64,000 nucleotides of DNA from Opisthorchis felineus (Eukaryota; Platyhelminthes; Trematoda; Opisthorchiida; Opisthorchiidae). Location of the stretch: contig SJOL01008491.1 in assembly GCA_004794785.1 (NCBI GenBank), positions 595,428-659,427 on the forward strand, read 5' to 3'. The notes below the pieces were generated by a model that saw nothing but the letters and a program-made list of their open reading frames with translations, had not been told where the DNA came from and searched no databases. Numbering within the stretch: position 1 is the stretch's first letter; each line of letters starts with the position of its first letter. Shown piece after piece: positions 1 to 13,300 of this stretch. The translations under genes and the position numbers were made by a program.

Positions 1-474
1 GGGTCGACTTGTTTGATCCGGTTGTTTCGGTTACGATCTGCCCATCCATTGACTCACTAATCTGCAGATTACATGCAGTTTTCGGATTGTAGCTGATCCG
101 TGAGTTCCAAAGAAATAACTTCAAGAAGTAGGTGTTCTAGGTTCTCTGAACTGTGACGGACAAATGTATCCCTATCTTTGACAAAGTACTGAATCATAGG
201 CCGTTTCGAATATCATCTGGAATTCGTTTGAAAGCGCGTTTGAATTATTGAATTGAAACGGTATAAAATGTTGGATTATGATGGGTTGGGTCTTTTGTTA
301 TTGCCATTTGCATGCAATTTTGTGTTCATTTCGAACATAAGGGTGAGGGGAGTTCGGGAAGTGCATCTACCTGATGAATTCCAAGAGGGGTTGTCTGTGA
401 GTAGTCATTAGCCTCATTAGTAGGGAGTAGTAGGGAGTATCTCAAGAGGATATCTGCCTTTACTTTTTGAATCT

Positions 475-845
475 CTCGTTTATAATATGTGGCTGGGATT
501 CTGGTGAGTCTCTCGTAATAAAACCAAACTGGTGTGCATCTGAGTGCATTTGGCGAATTTTGTGCAATTTAGGTTCAAGTAGGACCCAAGGTTGACGGCA
601 CCTCGGGGACTATGCCAGGAAGGGGAAAACCGGTGGTATGTTGTCACCAGTTTCATGAGTAGTGTGTGCCATCAAAGAAGCATACTACGATATCTCGAAT
701 ATCGTACCAACTGGAACATGAGGCGGTCTTGTGTGGCACATTCATCCGAAAAATATCAGAAACGAGTAATTCAATTGGGTGGATTCCGCTGAGTCTACAG
801 TGAGAACCAAATTAGTGTGCAGTTGATTGTTTTCGGTGAAGTATT
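475..845 (+). mobile_element. Hammerhead-element copy 1, degenerate, >1 unit
   Basis: Carries the family landmarks GTGAGTCTC, TTCAAGTAGGA, AAGGTTGACGGCA, CTACGATATCTCGAATATCG, AACATGAGGCGG, then a second GAGTC landmark about 285 bp after the first, so more than one unit in tandem. The ribozyme core at 610-640 (CCAGGAAGGGGAAAACCGGT) has lost CUGAUGA. Confidence 0.75.
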
Positions 846-3800
846 CACTCTTCCCATCCTTCGTCCACATCTAAGTAGGAGTAAACCAAAATTGTCAAGT
901 CTTCCTGTCAGGAAGGTCAGATTCCTGAAGATTATCCCAGAATACCCGAAACCTTCCGAGACCCTCAAACCCCACTAAACGCCGATCAGACAGCCTTGGG
1001 TCAAGGTGAAACAGTGCTTTTAAGAATATACCACGAGGCCGTTGTAACTGCACGCACTCGCTTGTTTGCAATAAAGCTGTTATGTATCTTGTCGGTGAGC
1101 CCTTTTCTAGCACTAGGCACTGGATCGGGGACAGCAGTCAGATGTAACAGTTTGGCGACTTAATCAGATATAACACCTCCCTGTTGGTGAACATACCACA
1201 TGCCAAACTAAGTTTATCACTTCTTAGAACACCCGTTCATTTTTAATTTCGAAAAAAACCTATATTAATGTGAGAATGATGAGTGCAGGTCAACCAACTA
1301 CTCGTTGCTAGACTGTTTGGGTGGAATATGAAAGCATATTCTGAGGACCTGCAGTCTTCATTTGTCCTAAAGTTGCCTTAGCGGAATTCAGAAAAATAGT
1401 AAAGCGACCATCGGATATGAGTTATCGTGAGGAAGGAGCGTGAATGTGTCGGAATTGTGTAGTGCAAAATGTTGAAGTGGCACGCCCAAACGGAAAATCG
1501 TTCCAACCGTTTCCACCTAGCACAAATTCTCAACTGGTTCAAGTTTCATTTGCGAACTTCAGCATGAATAAGTGAGTCAGATCACGCTAGTTCCCTTATA
1601 CCCTCATCAAATATCTTCTGTCGATGTTGGACTTCCTCACTGTGATCATCAACAAAGATGGTTAGGCCAACATTCCAAATGCTCCTTAAAACCGCTTCGT
1701 ATTAGTTTTATTTTGAGAGTTATGAAGAGGATATCTATCCACATACTCTCTTAGGCTGTGAAAGTAACACAGCAGATCCTCTTTCATCATCATGCGCAAA
1801 CAATTCCCCCTACTTTTCCTAATCTTCGAAAAAGTCTGTAATCAGTTCATCCGCAAAATCAACAGTTGGTGGACCATCGTCTGTAGAACTGCCCGTGTTT
1901 AGGTAATATCAACGTGAACCTGTAAACCATCGGATCCTTTGTTTGTCCGGCTCCGTTGACTTCGGTTTTCGATTCTCTGACTTCAGTGCCACTTCCAGCG
2001 TCAACCATACGACGCACTTATGTGACATTCCCTTTTTCTCAGACTTTACACCAAAGGCCGCGCGTTGTTCGAGAGAATTTTAAGGCCAGACGACTCTATA
2101 AACGGTCAGTACATTTTGCAGTTTGCGCAGCCCGATAATCCACAAATGGCTGGACCATTGTAGTTATTGCGCATCATGGAACTACCTGATGTTACATAAA
2201 TATGTTTACTTGTGTGGTTCCCAAACAACTCACAAAGTACCGTTTTCTAGAGGCAGCTCTAGTGGTTCTAATCGTTGGCTTTCAGTCTACATGTTAGCTG
2301 TAGCGTACATTATAAGGTGGGTATTACAAACTGGGAAGGTGAAAAGCTTATCCTTTTCTGAAACGCAACGAGACACAAACTACGGAACACAAGGGGTTCA
2401 TTCAAACACCCTTAATCAGTTTGGAGTATCCTGGCAAACGATAGGACACTCAGGTGTTACATTCCAGTCGGCTTATCATACAGTTTGTTGTTTACCACTA
2501 AATCTGGTCTGCGAAGCAAATAACAAATATAAGGATCAACAGAATATTGAATAAACTGATTTGGCTATTGCCCATTTACTTAGTGATTTGTCTGATGGTA
2601 GACTTTATCTCCTTTTTTAAACCTCCATCGACGTCACATCATCACTTATTACAACAAGTGATAAGTGGACGTAGCTAGACCTCAACATTTACCTACCAAG
2701 AAGGAGAACTGTCATTTTTCGCTGGTAAAATGGGCCCACTAGGGTGGACTAGTTCTCTTTCTGTGTAGATGATAAGTCTGAAAACTGAACATTACCTGTG
2801 ATGCCATCAAAAACTCCGTACCAGGGACGAACAGTCCTGGTACGGGACATAACACAAAGTCAGGTGGGCATTCTGAACTTCTCCACGTCCGCTTACAGTT
2901 GGCCTAAGACACCACGAAAGGTAACAGTTTCTTTTCCTAGAAAAAGCGTGAAAAACACTGACTTCAGAGGACAACATGGGAAACGAGAAGCGTTGAATTG
3001 CATTTCAACCACATCAAGTCCAAACTGGCTTTGGAATTAACCTTACAAAATTTGAAGCTTATTCAGTGTGGATTCAGAGTTTGTCAACCCGAGCGAATAA
3101 AGATAAATTATCTGTACAGTAGGGCTAACTATACCCTTCAGATGATACACAGTGCTTGCAACCCTATAGGAAAATTCTCCAAGCAGTCGAATGGGAATTC
3201 AATGGACACGTCAGATTGATGTTTTGAGTCCAAGGCTTATGACGGTAGCATATTAATATAACTGCAATGACATCATTCTCTTAACCCACGTAGATAAAGC
3301 AATTGCAAAAGTACGAAGTTCAACGTCACTGGCCACATTTCTGCAGTACTAACTTAGGAACGCTATGGTCAAACTTGACTACAGTGGAGCATATTATTTT
3401 GGAGGTCAATTCCAAGTACGCTCACACAAGATATTCCGTCAAGAATATTAGAAGAAAAGGGCAATGTAAAGTCATGAAATTCCCCGTGGGTGCGCTCAGA
3501 ATCCTTTCATTCGAAAGCCACTTTCGGTAAGAGATGAAGACGTGACGTCTTAGTTTGGTAATTCCTGCAAGTTGGAGCATTTGTGTATTTCTCCGAAAGT
3601 CCCGTAAGGAATAAAGGCATCTCACGAACCGGAAAAGGATGCTAAGCATAGCCTTAAAGGCCAAAAAACCCTATGAAGTTTTACCTTATAACTTTCTATC
3701 ATCCATTTTGACTCGTGCACTTCTGAATAAGCGAATTCAGCTTGCCAACGTCCCGTTTCATTGTTGTATTTATAGCACCACTTATGAACACGGACATACG

Positions 3801-4899
3801 CGTGAACACTAATCACGCTTCAAACCAGTTCTTGTTTTTGTACCGGGCGTCCCCTCGTTATCTGTTTTCGTGACCGATCATCAGTCGAATCGAACTAAGA
3901 TACACGCTTTTACTTGTTCATATTGTGTGCTTGAATGAGCGGATAAATTATGCACGTCACTTAGACTGGGGATGATTACACTTATTGCTTTTGGGGAAGA
4001 AGTAACATTCGCCCCTCAGAGACAGTTTGCTTTCCTGAATTGTTCACTAGATGTGAATAACGAGAATGAAATAGGATAGGCTGCAAAAGAGTGGACCCAG
4101 TTGATCATTTTTTAACGGCATTATGCAAACCCGAAGTATGTGAGTATGAACAAGCTATGGCTAGCCCAAGTGACACAGACGGCCAGTGTGGGCAGACTCC
4201 GTTGTCTGCCAGTAAGTTTGTTTATTCGTTGACGATATGATTCGTGACCTTGGTCAAAAGGTGTTCAAAATGACAACACTGTTGGAAATAGCCCCATGTT
4301 CATCAAAAGATTCGTTAACTAGTCTGATTGCTAAATGAATCTATCGGTCTGACGAGTTTTTGCAATGCAAGGATGCAAAGCCACCCAGACAAGAGTTAAG
4401 TAGGACGGGATTAAACCAGATATGTAACCATGAAGACAGTGGTACATTCGAAAGAGATGAGATGAAAATTACAGAGATTTTTTGAAAAAGGCAACAAAGC
4501 CCTAAGGAAATTGCTCCCCCAAATCAAGCTACGTGGAGATTTTTAAGACGGTGAAATCGTTACTGCTGAAAATCGCATCTGATCAGATCCAGGGACAGTA
4601 CCGCTGTGGTTTACCTGACTCTATCTCCCAGTTGACAACAAATGGCGGCATATATGGGTTGAGCTCCAATTATTTCGTTAGTTTATCTACCCGTGTATGT
4701 ATGAGTCTTGGTGGGGGGGGAATCTGAGCAGAATGACAGTTGATGTACTCAACTAAGGATTTTGGCTGCTACAAAACCGGATGATAACGTGCCAGAGTAG
4801 TTCAACTTCATAGGAGGCGAGGTGCAACACGCTCGCTAAACTCTTAATGTGGAGATAGAGAGATTGTATTCGTCGAATATCTACCACTCAACTAATTCT
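846..4899. other. No recognisable gene
   Basis: Only short chance-like ORFs (longest 143 codons at 2123-2554) and the hairpin at 2816-2845. It could hide the missing 5' exon of the ApeC gene, but no signal-peptide-like exon with good splice sites was recognised. Confidence 0.5.
2816..2845. other. Hairpin, 12-bp stem with one bulge
   Basis: CCGTACCAGGGAC and GTCCTGGTACGG are inverted around GAACA. No poly-T follows; role unknown. Confidence 0.5.
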
Positions 4900-5165
4900 G
4901 AAACTGCGCCTACCTGATGAGCCCTATGAAAGACTAAACTGGTCGTGGGCTGTCGAAGGTTTTTCAGCAACCTTATGAGTAGTGTATTGCGTCTGTACAC
5001 TGTATAGCAATATCTCGAATATCGTACCAAATGAAACATGAGGCAGCCTGATGCAACACACTCAGCTGATTAAGTGCTTCATAAACGAGTGATTCAGCTA
5101 GGTTCCAGGTGAGTCTCCTGTTAAAACAAAATTGGTATGCAGATGAGTGTACAAGCTGATATGAG
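4900..5165 (+). mobile_element. Hammerhead-element copy 2
   Basis: Starts at the ribozyme (GCGCCTACCTGATGAGCCC) and runs through TATGAGTAGTG, ATCTCGAATATCG, AACATGAGGC and CAGGTGAGTCTCC to GCAGATGAGTGTA. The core GAAA is TAAA at 4935-4938 and the stem II strand is damaged, so cleavage is unlikely. Confidence 0.75.
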
Positions 5166-6112
5166 ATACTTCTTACATGTTACATCAACACTACGCCACT
5201 CTCCCGCTTCTCAGTCTCCGATCGGGATGCACAATCATGATAGGACCCCTATTCTACTTGTACCCCGCGACAAAAATAAATGAACACTCTGACATTATCG
5301 CACCTGCTATTTGTCAAGCATATTCAGGTGACCGACCGCCGCCGCTTGAACGACTGGAATTTCATGGTCTCAGATTCGTGGCCTTACCGTGAACAACGGT
5401 CACAACCAATCACAATGCCGAAGGTTGCAGGTCAATAGAAAATGGTACACAAGTTCCTACACATCTATTCTGTCTATCGCCGAGTTTTCTTAAAAAAATA
5501 CATTCGGGCCCGTTTGACCATTGGGTATGGATCTACCATTGCTAAGGGATAGTCTAATCGCAGCGCATAACATGCTGCAAAGGTGTGAAACCACCAGAAG
5601 ATCATCGTCAGCGAAAATCGAGAGATGACAGTTTTTCAAGAAACATACTAACATTTGTTCGTAAAAACAAAGCCACTAATTTCCACTGCAATCTTAGCCA
5701 AACTATCAGCAGTGTAAGGTGCGACGTTCCGCCATCCTTGCACTATGGCTGACCTGAGCTCCATTACAGTAGCATATACACGTCTGGCCAAAAAAAATTT
5801 AATAGAATTAAGACCGAAGTTATCAGCTGTTCCACTAAGTCTCCAAATATTCGAAATCGACAGCCATTATTGCTTCAGAGAACAATGAAGAGTCTACGTA
5901 TGAATACCGTAACCCTAACTCGTATCTCGGTTGTTCATGGCTGAGCGAGAACACTGACTGGGGTTAGCTCCGGTCTTTCGTTTTCTGTCAAATTTAGCTT
6001 GTTAACCCGCGAGCATGAAAAGTCAATTTTTAAAACCACTTTCGTCTGACCGTTCCTGGTCATGTTAGGGCTCCAGAGGTAAAATAAGATCCCTTCCTAG
6101 CGAAATACCCTC

Positions 6113-6400
6113 ATTTGCATACCAATTTGGTTTTGACGGGAGACTCACCTAGAACCCAGCTGAGTCTCTCGCTTATGGTGTGAACCTAACGTCAAAACCC
6201 AATTGGTATGTAAATGAGTGTATTACGCTAATTTCGTTCAATTTGGATTCAAATGGAACACAAGGTTGACGGAAACTCTGGGACTACGCCTACCCGACGA
6301 GCCCCAACAAAGGTGAAACCGGTCGTGGGCTGTCGAAGAGTGTTCAGCAACCTTATGAGTAGTGTAGTAAGATTCCTTCTTGTTGGAGATTATCCAGTTT
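6113..6400. mobile_element. Hammerhead-element copy 3, head-to-head inverted junction
   Basis: Bases 6113-6180 are the family in minus orientation; 6185-6400 are in plus orientation. GCATACCAATTTGGTTTTGA at 6117 is inverted at 6191-6212 with ~2 mismatches. The ribozyme at 6282-6334 reads CCGACGA instead of CTGATGA and is probably dead. Tail after 6365 departs from the family. Confidence 0.7.
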
Positions 6401-6825
6401 TCAAGTCGTACTCATTTAGTAGGCGGCTATTCGATAATCTAGTATAAGTCCACATTTGAAGTATTTTCTTCAAAAGAACCAAGGTAGTGAAAAAATACCG
6501 AGTAGTCTTAGGAGGACTCCATGTACCCAGCCCTCCATTCACGGCCAGTGGTATCAAAATACGACTGATCACTGTTGGACCGATTTTTCGCCTATTACAA
6601 GGTTAAACACCAGTGTAGAAAGTTAGGTCGTGCCTTGTGACACTATATGTATGATCGGAAGACAGACCACTCAACTGGAAATATGCCACATGTGACCACG
6701 TCAGAAACTGGAATGATCCAGCTGTATATTGTGCTATTTACATATTTTTAGGTGTGTGTAGACATGCTCTTTATGTATAGGAATTCAGGTAATTATCATT
6801 TTTCCCTCTTCTTCAACGATGATAG

Positions 6826-7330
6826 GTAGAGCGCTATCCTGTCCGCTTGCTGGCAACAAACTATCGCACCATGGAGGCCGAATGGGATGTATTGTGTCAT
6901 TATATGCCAATAGAGTGGACCACCACCGAAAACAAATGGCCTTCCGGTGACTACATGCTACCGATCGGTCGTCGAAGTGGTCTAAAATCCTCGATGGTCT
7001 ACTTAGCGGAGTATGTGGATGATGTGACACACAAGCACATAAATTCCAATCCGAACCAGACACCGGACTCTGAAGGGTCGGTAAGCAGATACAAATGTCC
7101 GGAAACATTCCAGCGTGCCCGGTTTACCTTCGTCAGTAAGAACAGCGAAACAAGGCAGGTTCCACGTGAAGACGGAGGAGAATCGCAGAGGCTGAACGTT
7201 GTCGCAATGACAGCAATGGAGTTCTGCATCCGGGAGAACGACACTGTCAGAATTGAATCGGGTGAAGACAAATGGCCAAACGGTGACTACTGTGTTTTCA
7301 CAATGAATACGGAGTGTCCCGCGGGAATGA
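6826..7330 (+). CDS. Exon: N-terminal half of ApeC domain
   Basis: Open frame after a pyrimidine-rich tract and TAG acceptor at 6823-6825; the donor is a strong GTAAGT at 7331, phase 1. ApeC hallmarks visible: WPSGDYMLP (W codon at 6937), then FCIRENDT (7222 on) and a second WPNGDYC (W codon 7273) followed by CPAGM at the exon edge. This matches the family pattern WP-G-Y-LP ... FCIK ... WP-G-YCI ... CP-GM. The exon does not open with a signal peptide, so at least one more 5' exon is expected. An ORF start within the exon would be an artefact of ignoring splicing. Confidence 0.8.
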
Positions 7331-10300
7331 GTAAGTTTAAACATGGATTCACATCACCGAAATGAGCTGAGTTGTGTTCGGGGTTCCAGGTTTTCTGCAG
7401 CCATTACTAAGCATTTACATGAGGATAGCCATTGAATTGCAGTTCCATTCCACTCTTTCATCGCTCTATTCCCGATACTTGAATTACTGGCATCATTATC
7501 GAAAAGCTATTTACGGTAATCCTCATCCAGCACAAAGTACACGAGAGGGAAGACGCTGAGTTTGGAATGGAACTCAGCGATTTTTAATACAAACACACCG
7601 AGTATAAATGAAAGAATGGAAGGTCAAAGACCAGTTGGAAGGCTGAGCAAAGCCAATTGGTCAAGGTCATGTTCCAAGGCCGCAGGTCTGGTTTGGTAAA
7701 TGGTCTGGCGCAGACAACAACGTCTAGTCTCACGCAATGATAACCTGTTAAAAGGGATCGATCGCAGATGGAATTGTCACACTATGGTGCCGATTTTATA
7801 CGACTGCAAATCAGGATAGCAACTTCGCACCTGGATACCATTAGATAACTTAATTCGACAGCTTGATATGGAAACCTTGCGGTAGTATCTCTTGTACAAG
7901 CTCAAATGAATCCGGAGAGTAGAAAAGCCCGTCAGACTGAAGCTATTAAAACCGACTGTTCAAACAGACAGCTTGCCATTGTGGTTGTCGTCTTGCAAGT
8001 GGCAAAAAAAGCCAAGATTCTCTGTTCGGTGGTTTTCTTTTTGGAAAATTGGGTCCCTCTGATGTGAATAAATAGAACTGCAAAACACCCCAGATGCAGG
8101 CATTTTATCCAGTTTATTCAAGCAGCGAACTATTGAAGCTCTAGCATCACAACAACTAACGAGCAGCGAAGTTGTGGGCGGTTTTTGTCCTGGATATATT
8201 CTCGAATAGATTCAGTTGTTTCCGCATTCTCAAAGCAGGTCCATACTTATTGCTCATTAAGGCCTCATTGAGTACCAAAAATCCGAAGTCCTGTTATCAT
8301 AGCAACGTAAAAAAAAGCGCTCGCCCTAAGTTCCATTCTTGTTGGGAATCATCATAGTTACTCAGCCCGGATAGGATTTTGAAAACCCGATAATTTATGT
8401 GCGAGCTTTGGTCAACAGCGTGATTCCCTTGGACTTATACCGGACATAGTGCCATGCATCTCCCAAGGATGCAGTTCATTTCGTGACCAGGTGCTTACCG
8501 GCTCCTCCTCAGACAGAAGGCTTGCGCGACTTTCTGAGAAGCGTCTTTGCTTGAGTACTTACATAGTCTGGCATGTCGATACGTAGTAACACGAACTCAA
8601 AAGCCATTTGTTCCCTACTGCTTATATCATTCAGCAAACGTCGGTTCCATTATTTGGGTTGCATTTCCAGGAAAGTACCCTGACTTTCCCTCAGTGTTCA
8701 ACATTTCTTTGAATTCGAATGTGTTGCGTGGTTCCATTTGTTTATCGCAAGGTTCTGTAGGTCAAATCGCCTTATTCGAAAATGCGGTGTCACGGATGCA
8801 TCCAAGAGTGGATGGGCTCTTAGATGGAAGCCCGTTTACCTGGACAGGCCATAGAAGCATTCTTCGTCAACCACAAGTTAATACATTGGTGTAACTGCCA
8901 TCGTCAAATCCAGAATACGGCAAACAAAGAGATGGTTTATTTGTCTGAACCACTGAGCAAAACTCCGCAAAATAGACATATGCAATAAAGCACTGTCTGG
9001 CGATGCAGACACATTGCACGAATCACCCAGTGGAAAAGCGAACCGTTAAAAAGAAAACTGGACCTTATCGGGGCGTGTCTGTTTGTGTGACTCAAAGTCC
9101 CACTGAGCTATACTGGGAGATTTCACTTTTACACCCGCAGAGTTTCTCATACCAGGCTCGTCAGTGGACAGAAGTCTGACGAACACAATCTCCTGGTCCT
9201 ACAAGTTCGGGAGTGGAACAGGTACGGCGACGTGTTCTTTAGAAAACTTGTACTAATGTAGTAGTATACTGGCACCCCCACCCCGCGGTCTTTCAGTCAG
9301 GATTTTTGGCCGAAGGCGATGTTCGAGGACCCTAATCGTCCTTCTCTCTAGGTATGGAACCCCTGCGGGCATCTCAACCCAGGAACAACCATGAACTTCA
9401 CAACCAAAAGATTACCATACTTCATCAGCTGTCGCGTGGTATCATCAGCCTTACTTGCTGTATACGGCAGGGTGGGTAGGCAAAACCAGGCTACTGCTGA
9501 CGTTTCCCTTCTTACACTTTCACCTGTTCCCTCTTCTACTTTCCTCCATTCGTTTGAATAATCTATCTGCCGGTCCCAGCACTAGAACCGTTAGCTTTGT
9601 TCACCATGCACCATGTTCAGCTGCAGTTTCTCTGCGTCCGACTTCAGTAACACCCCTAAACGCCTCGAATTTTGTTTTCAAACTCGGAATGCCGGTCTAA
9701 TAAGTTGCCTTTGATGTTCGTGCCCTGAAGCAAGCAGGACAACAAAAGGGCTCTTGCTTGTACGCAGGATTCCCTCTGCATTGATCCATGCTGTCTATCA
9801 AAAACAAGGATTCAGGACGCAAGTACTGTAACTGGACTGACTGACTGCTCTCTGGCTGTCTGTCAGGTTCCTGCTGTGCACCTCTGGTGATGCGGAGGCC
9901 ACTGCAGCTGGAAGTGCCAGGGTGGGTGTTGTGTTGAGCGACCGAGCGGAAGAGCCCCTACTTGGCTGGATACCGGTTGATAATCGCTCCTGTGCGGTTT
10001 GTTTGGCAACGTCTGTGAAAGAACTTCGAGAAATTGAGGTCCATCACTTCCTGTTTATTGTATCTGCTTACGCTCCGACGGACTGTAGCCCTGTATCTGC
10101 GAAGGACATTTCTTACAACGCTCTGGGTGCTCTTTTACAACCTACCAAAGGCTCAGACATCGTTGTGGTTGCTGGTGGCATGAACGCTCAGGTAGACAGA
10201 CTAAGCGCTGCTGAGGCCCAATTGCGTGGTCGTCTTGGATTGGACACCGCTTCCTTTGTATAGATTTTTGGAACAGCTTGAATCGCTTTACAACGTATTG

Positions 10301-13300
10301 CCCAACAACGAAACATCCCCGAATCCAAATGGGGCACACCGCCATCAGTTACTGGTGGCGAGAGTCAGCCACTGTCTGCCGCTTCTTTCGGAACAGCTGC
10401 GTGGACTCCGACCACGCACTTATGCGCTGCTGCTTTTCACTGCGCTTTTCAGGTCTACGCAAAAAGCGCACACCTCGCTTAGCCATTGAGAAGCTAGTAG
10501 ACCCAGAAATCAAACGAATATATCAGAGCTGGCTCCTCAAACGCCTACCGGATGGACCGAGATCGAATATTAGCCGTCATTGGAGATATGTATAAAGCGT
10601 TACTCAAAGATGGAACTTCTATCTGTGGTACAAACCAGCCGATCTTATCCTAACATGGGATCTCTGATAGAACCGTGTCTTTGTCGGAGGCTTGGAGGCA
10701 AATTCCTCCTGGACGCATTCACAACCTAACTTGACGCTATATTCGATGCCACGTGAAATGAATATCCGTGCAGTCCAGAAGCTTGGTAGACCAAAACGAC
10801 CGAAGAAATAAAAGGTGTGATGAAAGCTGGAAGCGTCCGTAAGTTGTTCCACTTGATTCATTCAACTAATCCTCCAAAGCCTCTTGTCATCTGAGACCAG
10901 AATGATTTCCTGATATCCAGCAAAGGGAAACGTCTGAAAAACTGGGCACAGCACTTCGAACACCAATTCAGTTGACTACCTGCAATCTCCGGGATGCCTG
11001 CATTCAACAGGAAGCTATGGTGTAAATATGGGGTTCATGCAGCCTCAGAAGTGTCCAAATGTATATCTCTATTCAAGTGTCATCGTGTTCCTGGTCCTGA
11101 TGACCTTCCACCTGCTCTGTTCAAGCATGGCGGTGAATTCCTCAGCTAGTGTCTCTCTAGCCCATTTGCCCCTATCTGGAAGAAAGAGACCTTCCTGGAC
11201 AACTGGGGTGAGTCGACACCGGTGCTCATTTTCAAAAAGGATACTCACAATGAATGCAGTAACCACATGGTGTTAGTTTGACTCGCGTTGTAACGAGACT
11301 TATACAGTCACTGATTCTCCGCCGTCTACGGCGGCTTGCGACTCCTTCACCCATAAGTATCAAGTGGGCTTCCGACTGGGTAGAGGCTGCGTCCACCACA
11401 TCTTCCCATCCTCTCAGGTTTTAGAGCAACGCCATAGGTAAAGACGCCCCACAATATTGTGTTCATTGACTTAAAGGATGCGTTCGAATCCGTCAATAGG
11501 TCAGGGCTGTTATATTCACTTGCTCAGCAGGGTATGCTGCAGAAGATTGTAAACATAATCCGGTCACTATATTCACATACTTCTGGGCGCGTGAAATTGT
11601 ATGTTTAGCTCTCCAAAAAATTGGCGTCCGACAATGATGTCCACTCTGTCCGTTCTTCTTTAACTTTGTCGCTGATGAAATAATAAGGTGAGCGCTAGAA
11701 GGTCTCCGAAACCCCAGTGTTCAAAATCTTGCTGGTGAGAACCTTATGGAATACGTAAATGAAATCTTTCTCATATTCGAAAACCAAGGTCAAGCACATC
11801 ATCATCATCATTAGCTGTAGAGGCCGCACACTAGTCGTACAGTGGTTATAGCTGCCGCAGTTTCGTTCACCGATGGTTTGGATGAGTGGGTAAGATGGCT
11901 GCGCATTGGAGGCGATAGCTGATGTAATTGACGCGTAAATACAGGCAGATTGGGAGAGGAGCTACGCATTGAAGGCAATGGCTTGGATGCACGAGCGCCA
12001 CTGAGGGCGCGACTGGTCCATGTCTGACAATGTCTCTAACCATTGGTTTATTCCGTCTCGCGGTCCCCAGGGAGACGGCATTCACCAGCGCATCTGTTTT
12101 CTGGTAATGACAAGCATGAGTACACACCTAAATGCTTGTGGTCTCCGGGTAAGCTCAACTCTAGGAGCGTCTTCGAAAGTAAAGACGCATTTTTCGCAAA
12201 AAAGTGACCAAACTTTCAACATCCACGTCAGTGTCTGGCCAATAGGTGTAGTTACGTGCTATTGCTTTCACCCGTGTCACCTCTGGATCTCCGATATCGG
12301 GCTACTCCAATATTCTACATCCTGTTGTTTTGGTAATGACCACTCGGACCGCTCAAATAGCCACGGCGTCCCACAGAGGTAAAATTTTACTAGTCACCAA
12401 CTACCATCCAAAGCGCTGAAAAACATGGTTGGATTTCGTAACAATGCTTAACTGGCAACTTACTATGTATATATATACTGTTGTGCCTGCCAGTGTTGAA
12501 TACAAAAGATGGGTGAACAGTTAGATGCTTCATGCGTCTGAACCCAATAAGTTGCCGCCTAACAATCACTGTTCTATATTATGTAACGCTGCAACCAAGA
12601 ATTGAGATCGGCTGGAAAACACCCTTACCGGGATGTCCTCATTTCAGTAGTATTTTCGCATTCATCAATTTCCCAGGTCAAATGAAAAATTAAACTAGTA
12701 CACTGACGGCTACCAGGCGTTTGGTAGTTTTGTTTCCATTTCTATCTTGAGGACGCTTTTTTATTTATTTCTCATCTAGGAGCTACCAGGGAAGCGCCAA
12801 TGAAAATTCCTAATTTCTTGTTGAAGAGCGTGGACATCTTGGATGAATATGGAAACAAAATGAGTAACAAACAATGGCACGAGGATGCCGACAACCATGT
12901 GGTATACTTCATGCGTTGTTGTCGTGAAGATCATACCTTGCTCCTTCGTCTACCACCGTCCAGCGACGGATTCTACTTGGCACGAAGTTCCCCACTGTGT
13001 TCAATCGTTCCAGGAACCCTTCTCGATCAGGAACAAGTGGCCACATATCTTAGTCCTCCAATCTACGAAAAACGAAGCCAGAATTTGAACGATCGGGATC
13101 TGACACTCTATCGTGAATTTTTCACTCTAAGAGAGGGTCTGATGTATTTGTGCTATTATCATCCCGGCACCGATTTGGACTATTCCGTTGCCATTCCACC
13201 GGAAATGCAACATTACTCAACGGTGAATTTAACGGAAAAGGACATGGAGGACATGGCAAGTATGTTTCTGTCGGCATCCAACGCAGCAAATCTACCTTTT

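Noticed and set aside
2123..2554. 143-codon open frame
   Set aside because: No domain, no coding-like pattern and no splice-site support; several unrelated frames of this length occur in clearly non-coding or repeat DNA here.
4901..4955. Active hammerhead ribozyme
   Set aside because: CTGATGA is present but GAAA is TAAA and stem II is disrupted.
6282..6334. Active hammerhead ribozyme
   Set aside because: Core reads CCGACGA and stem II is weak.
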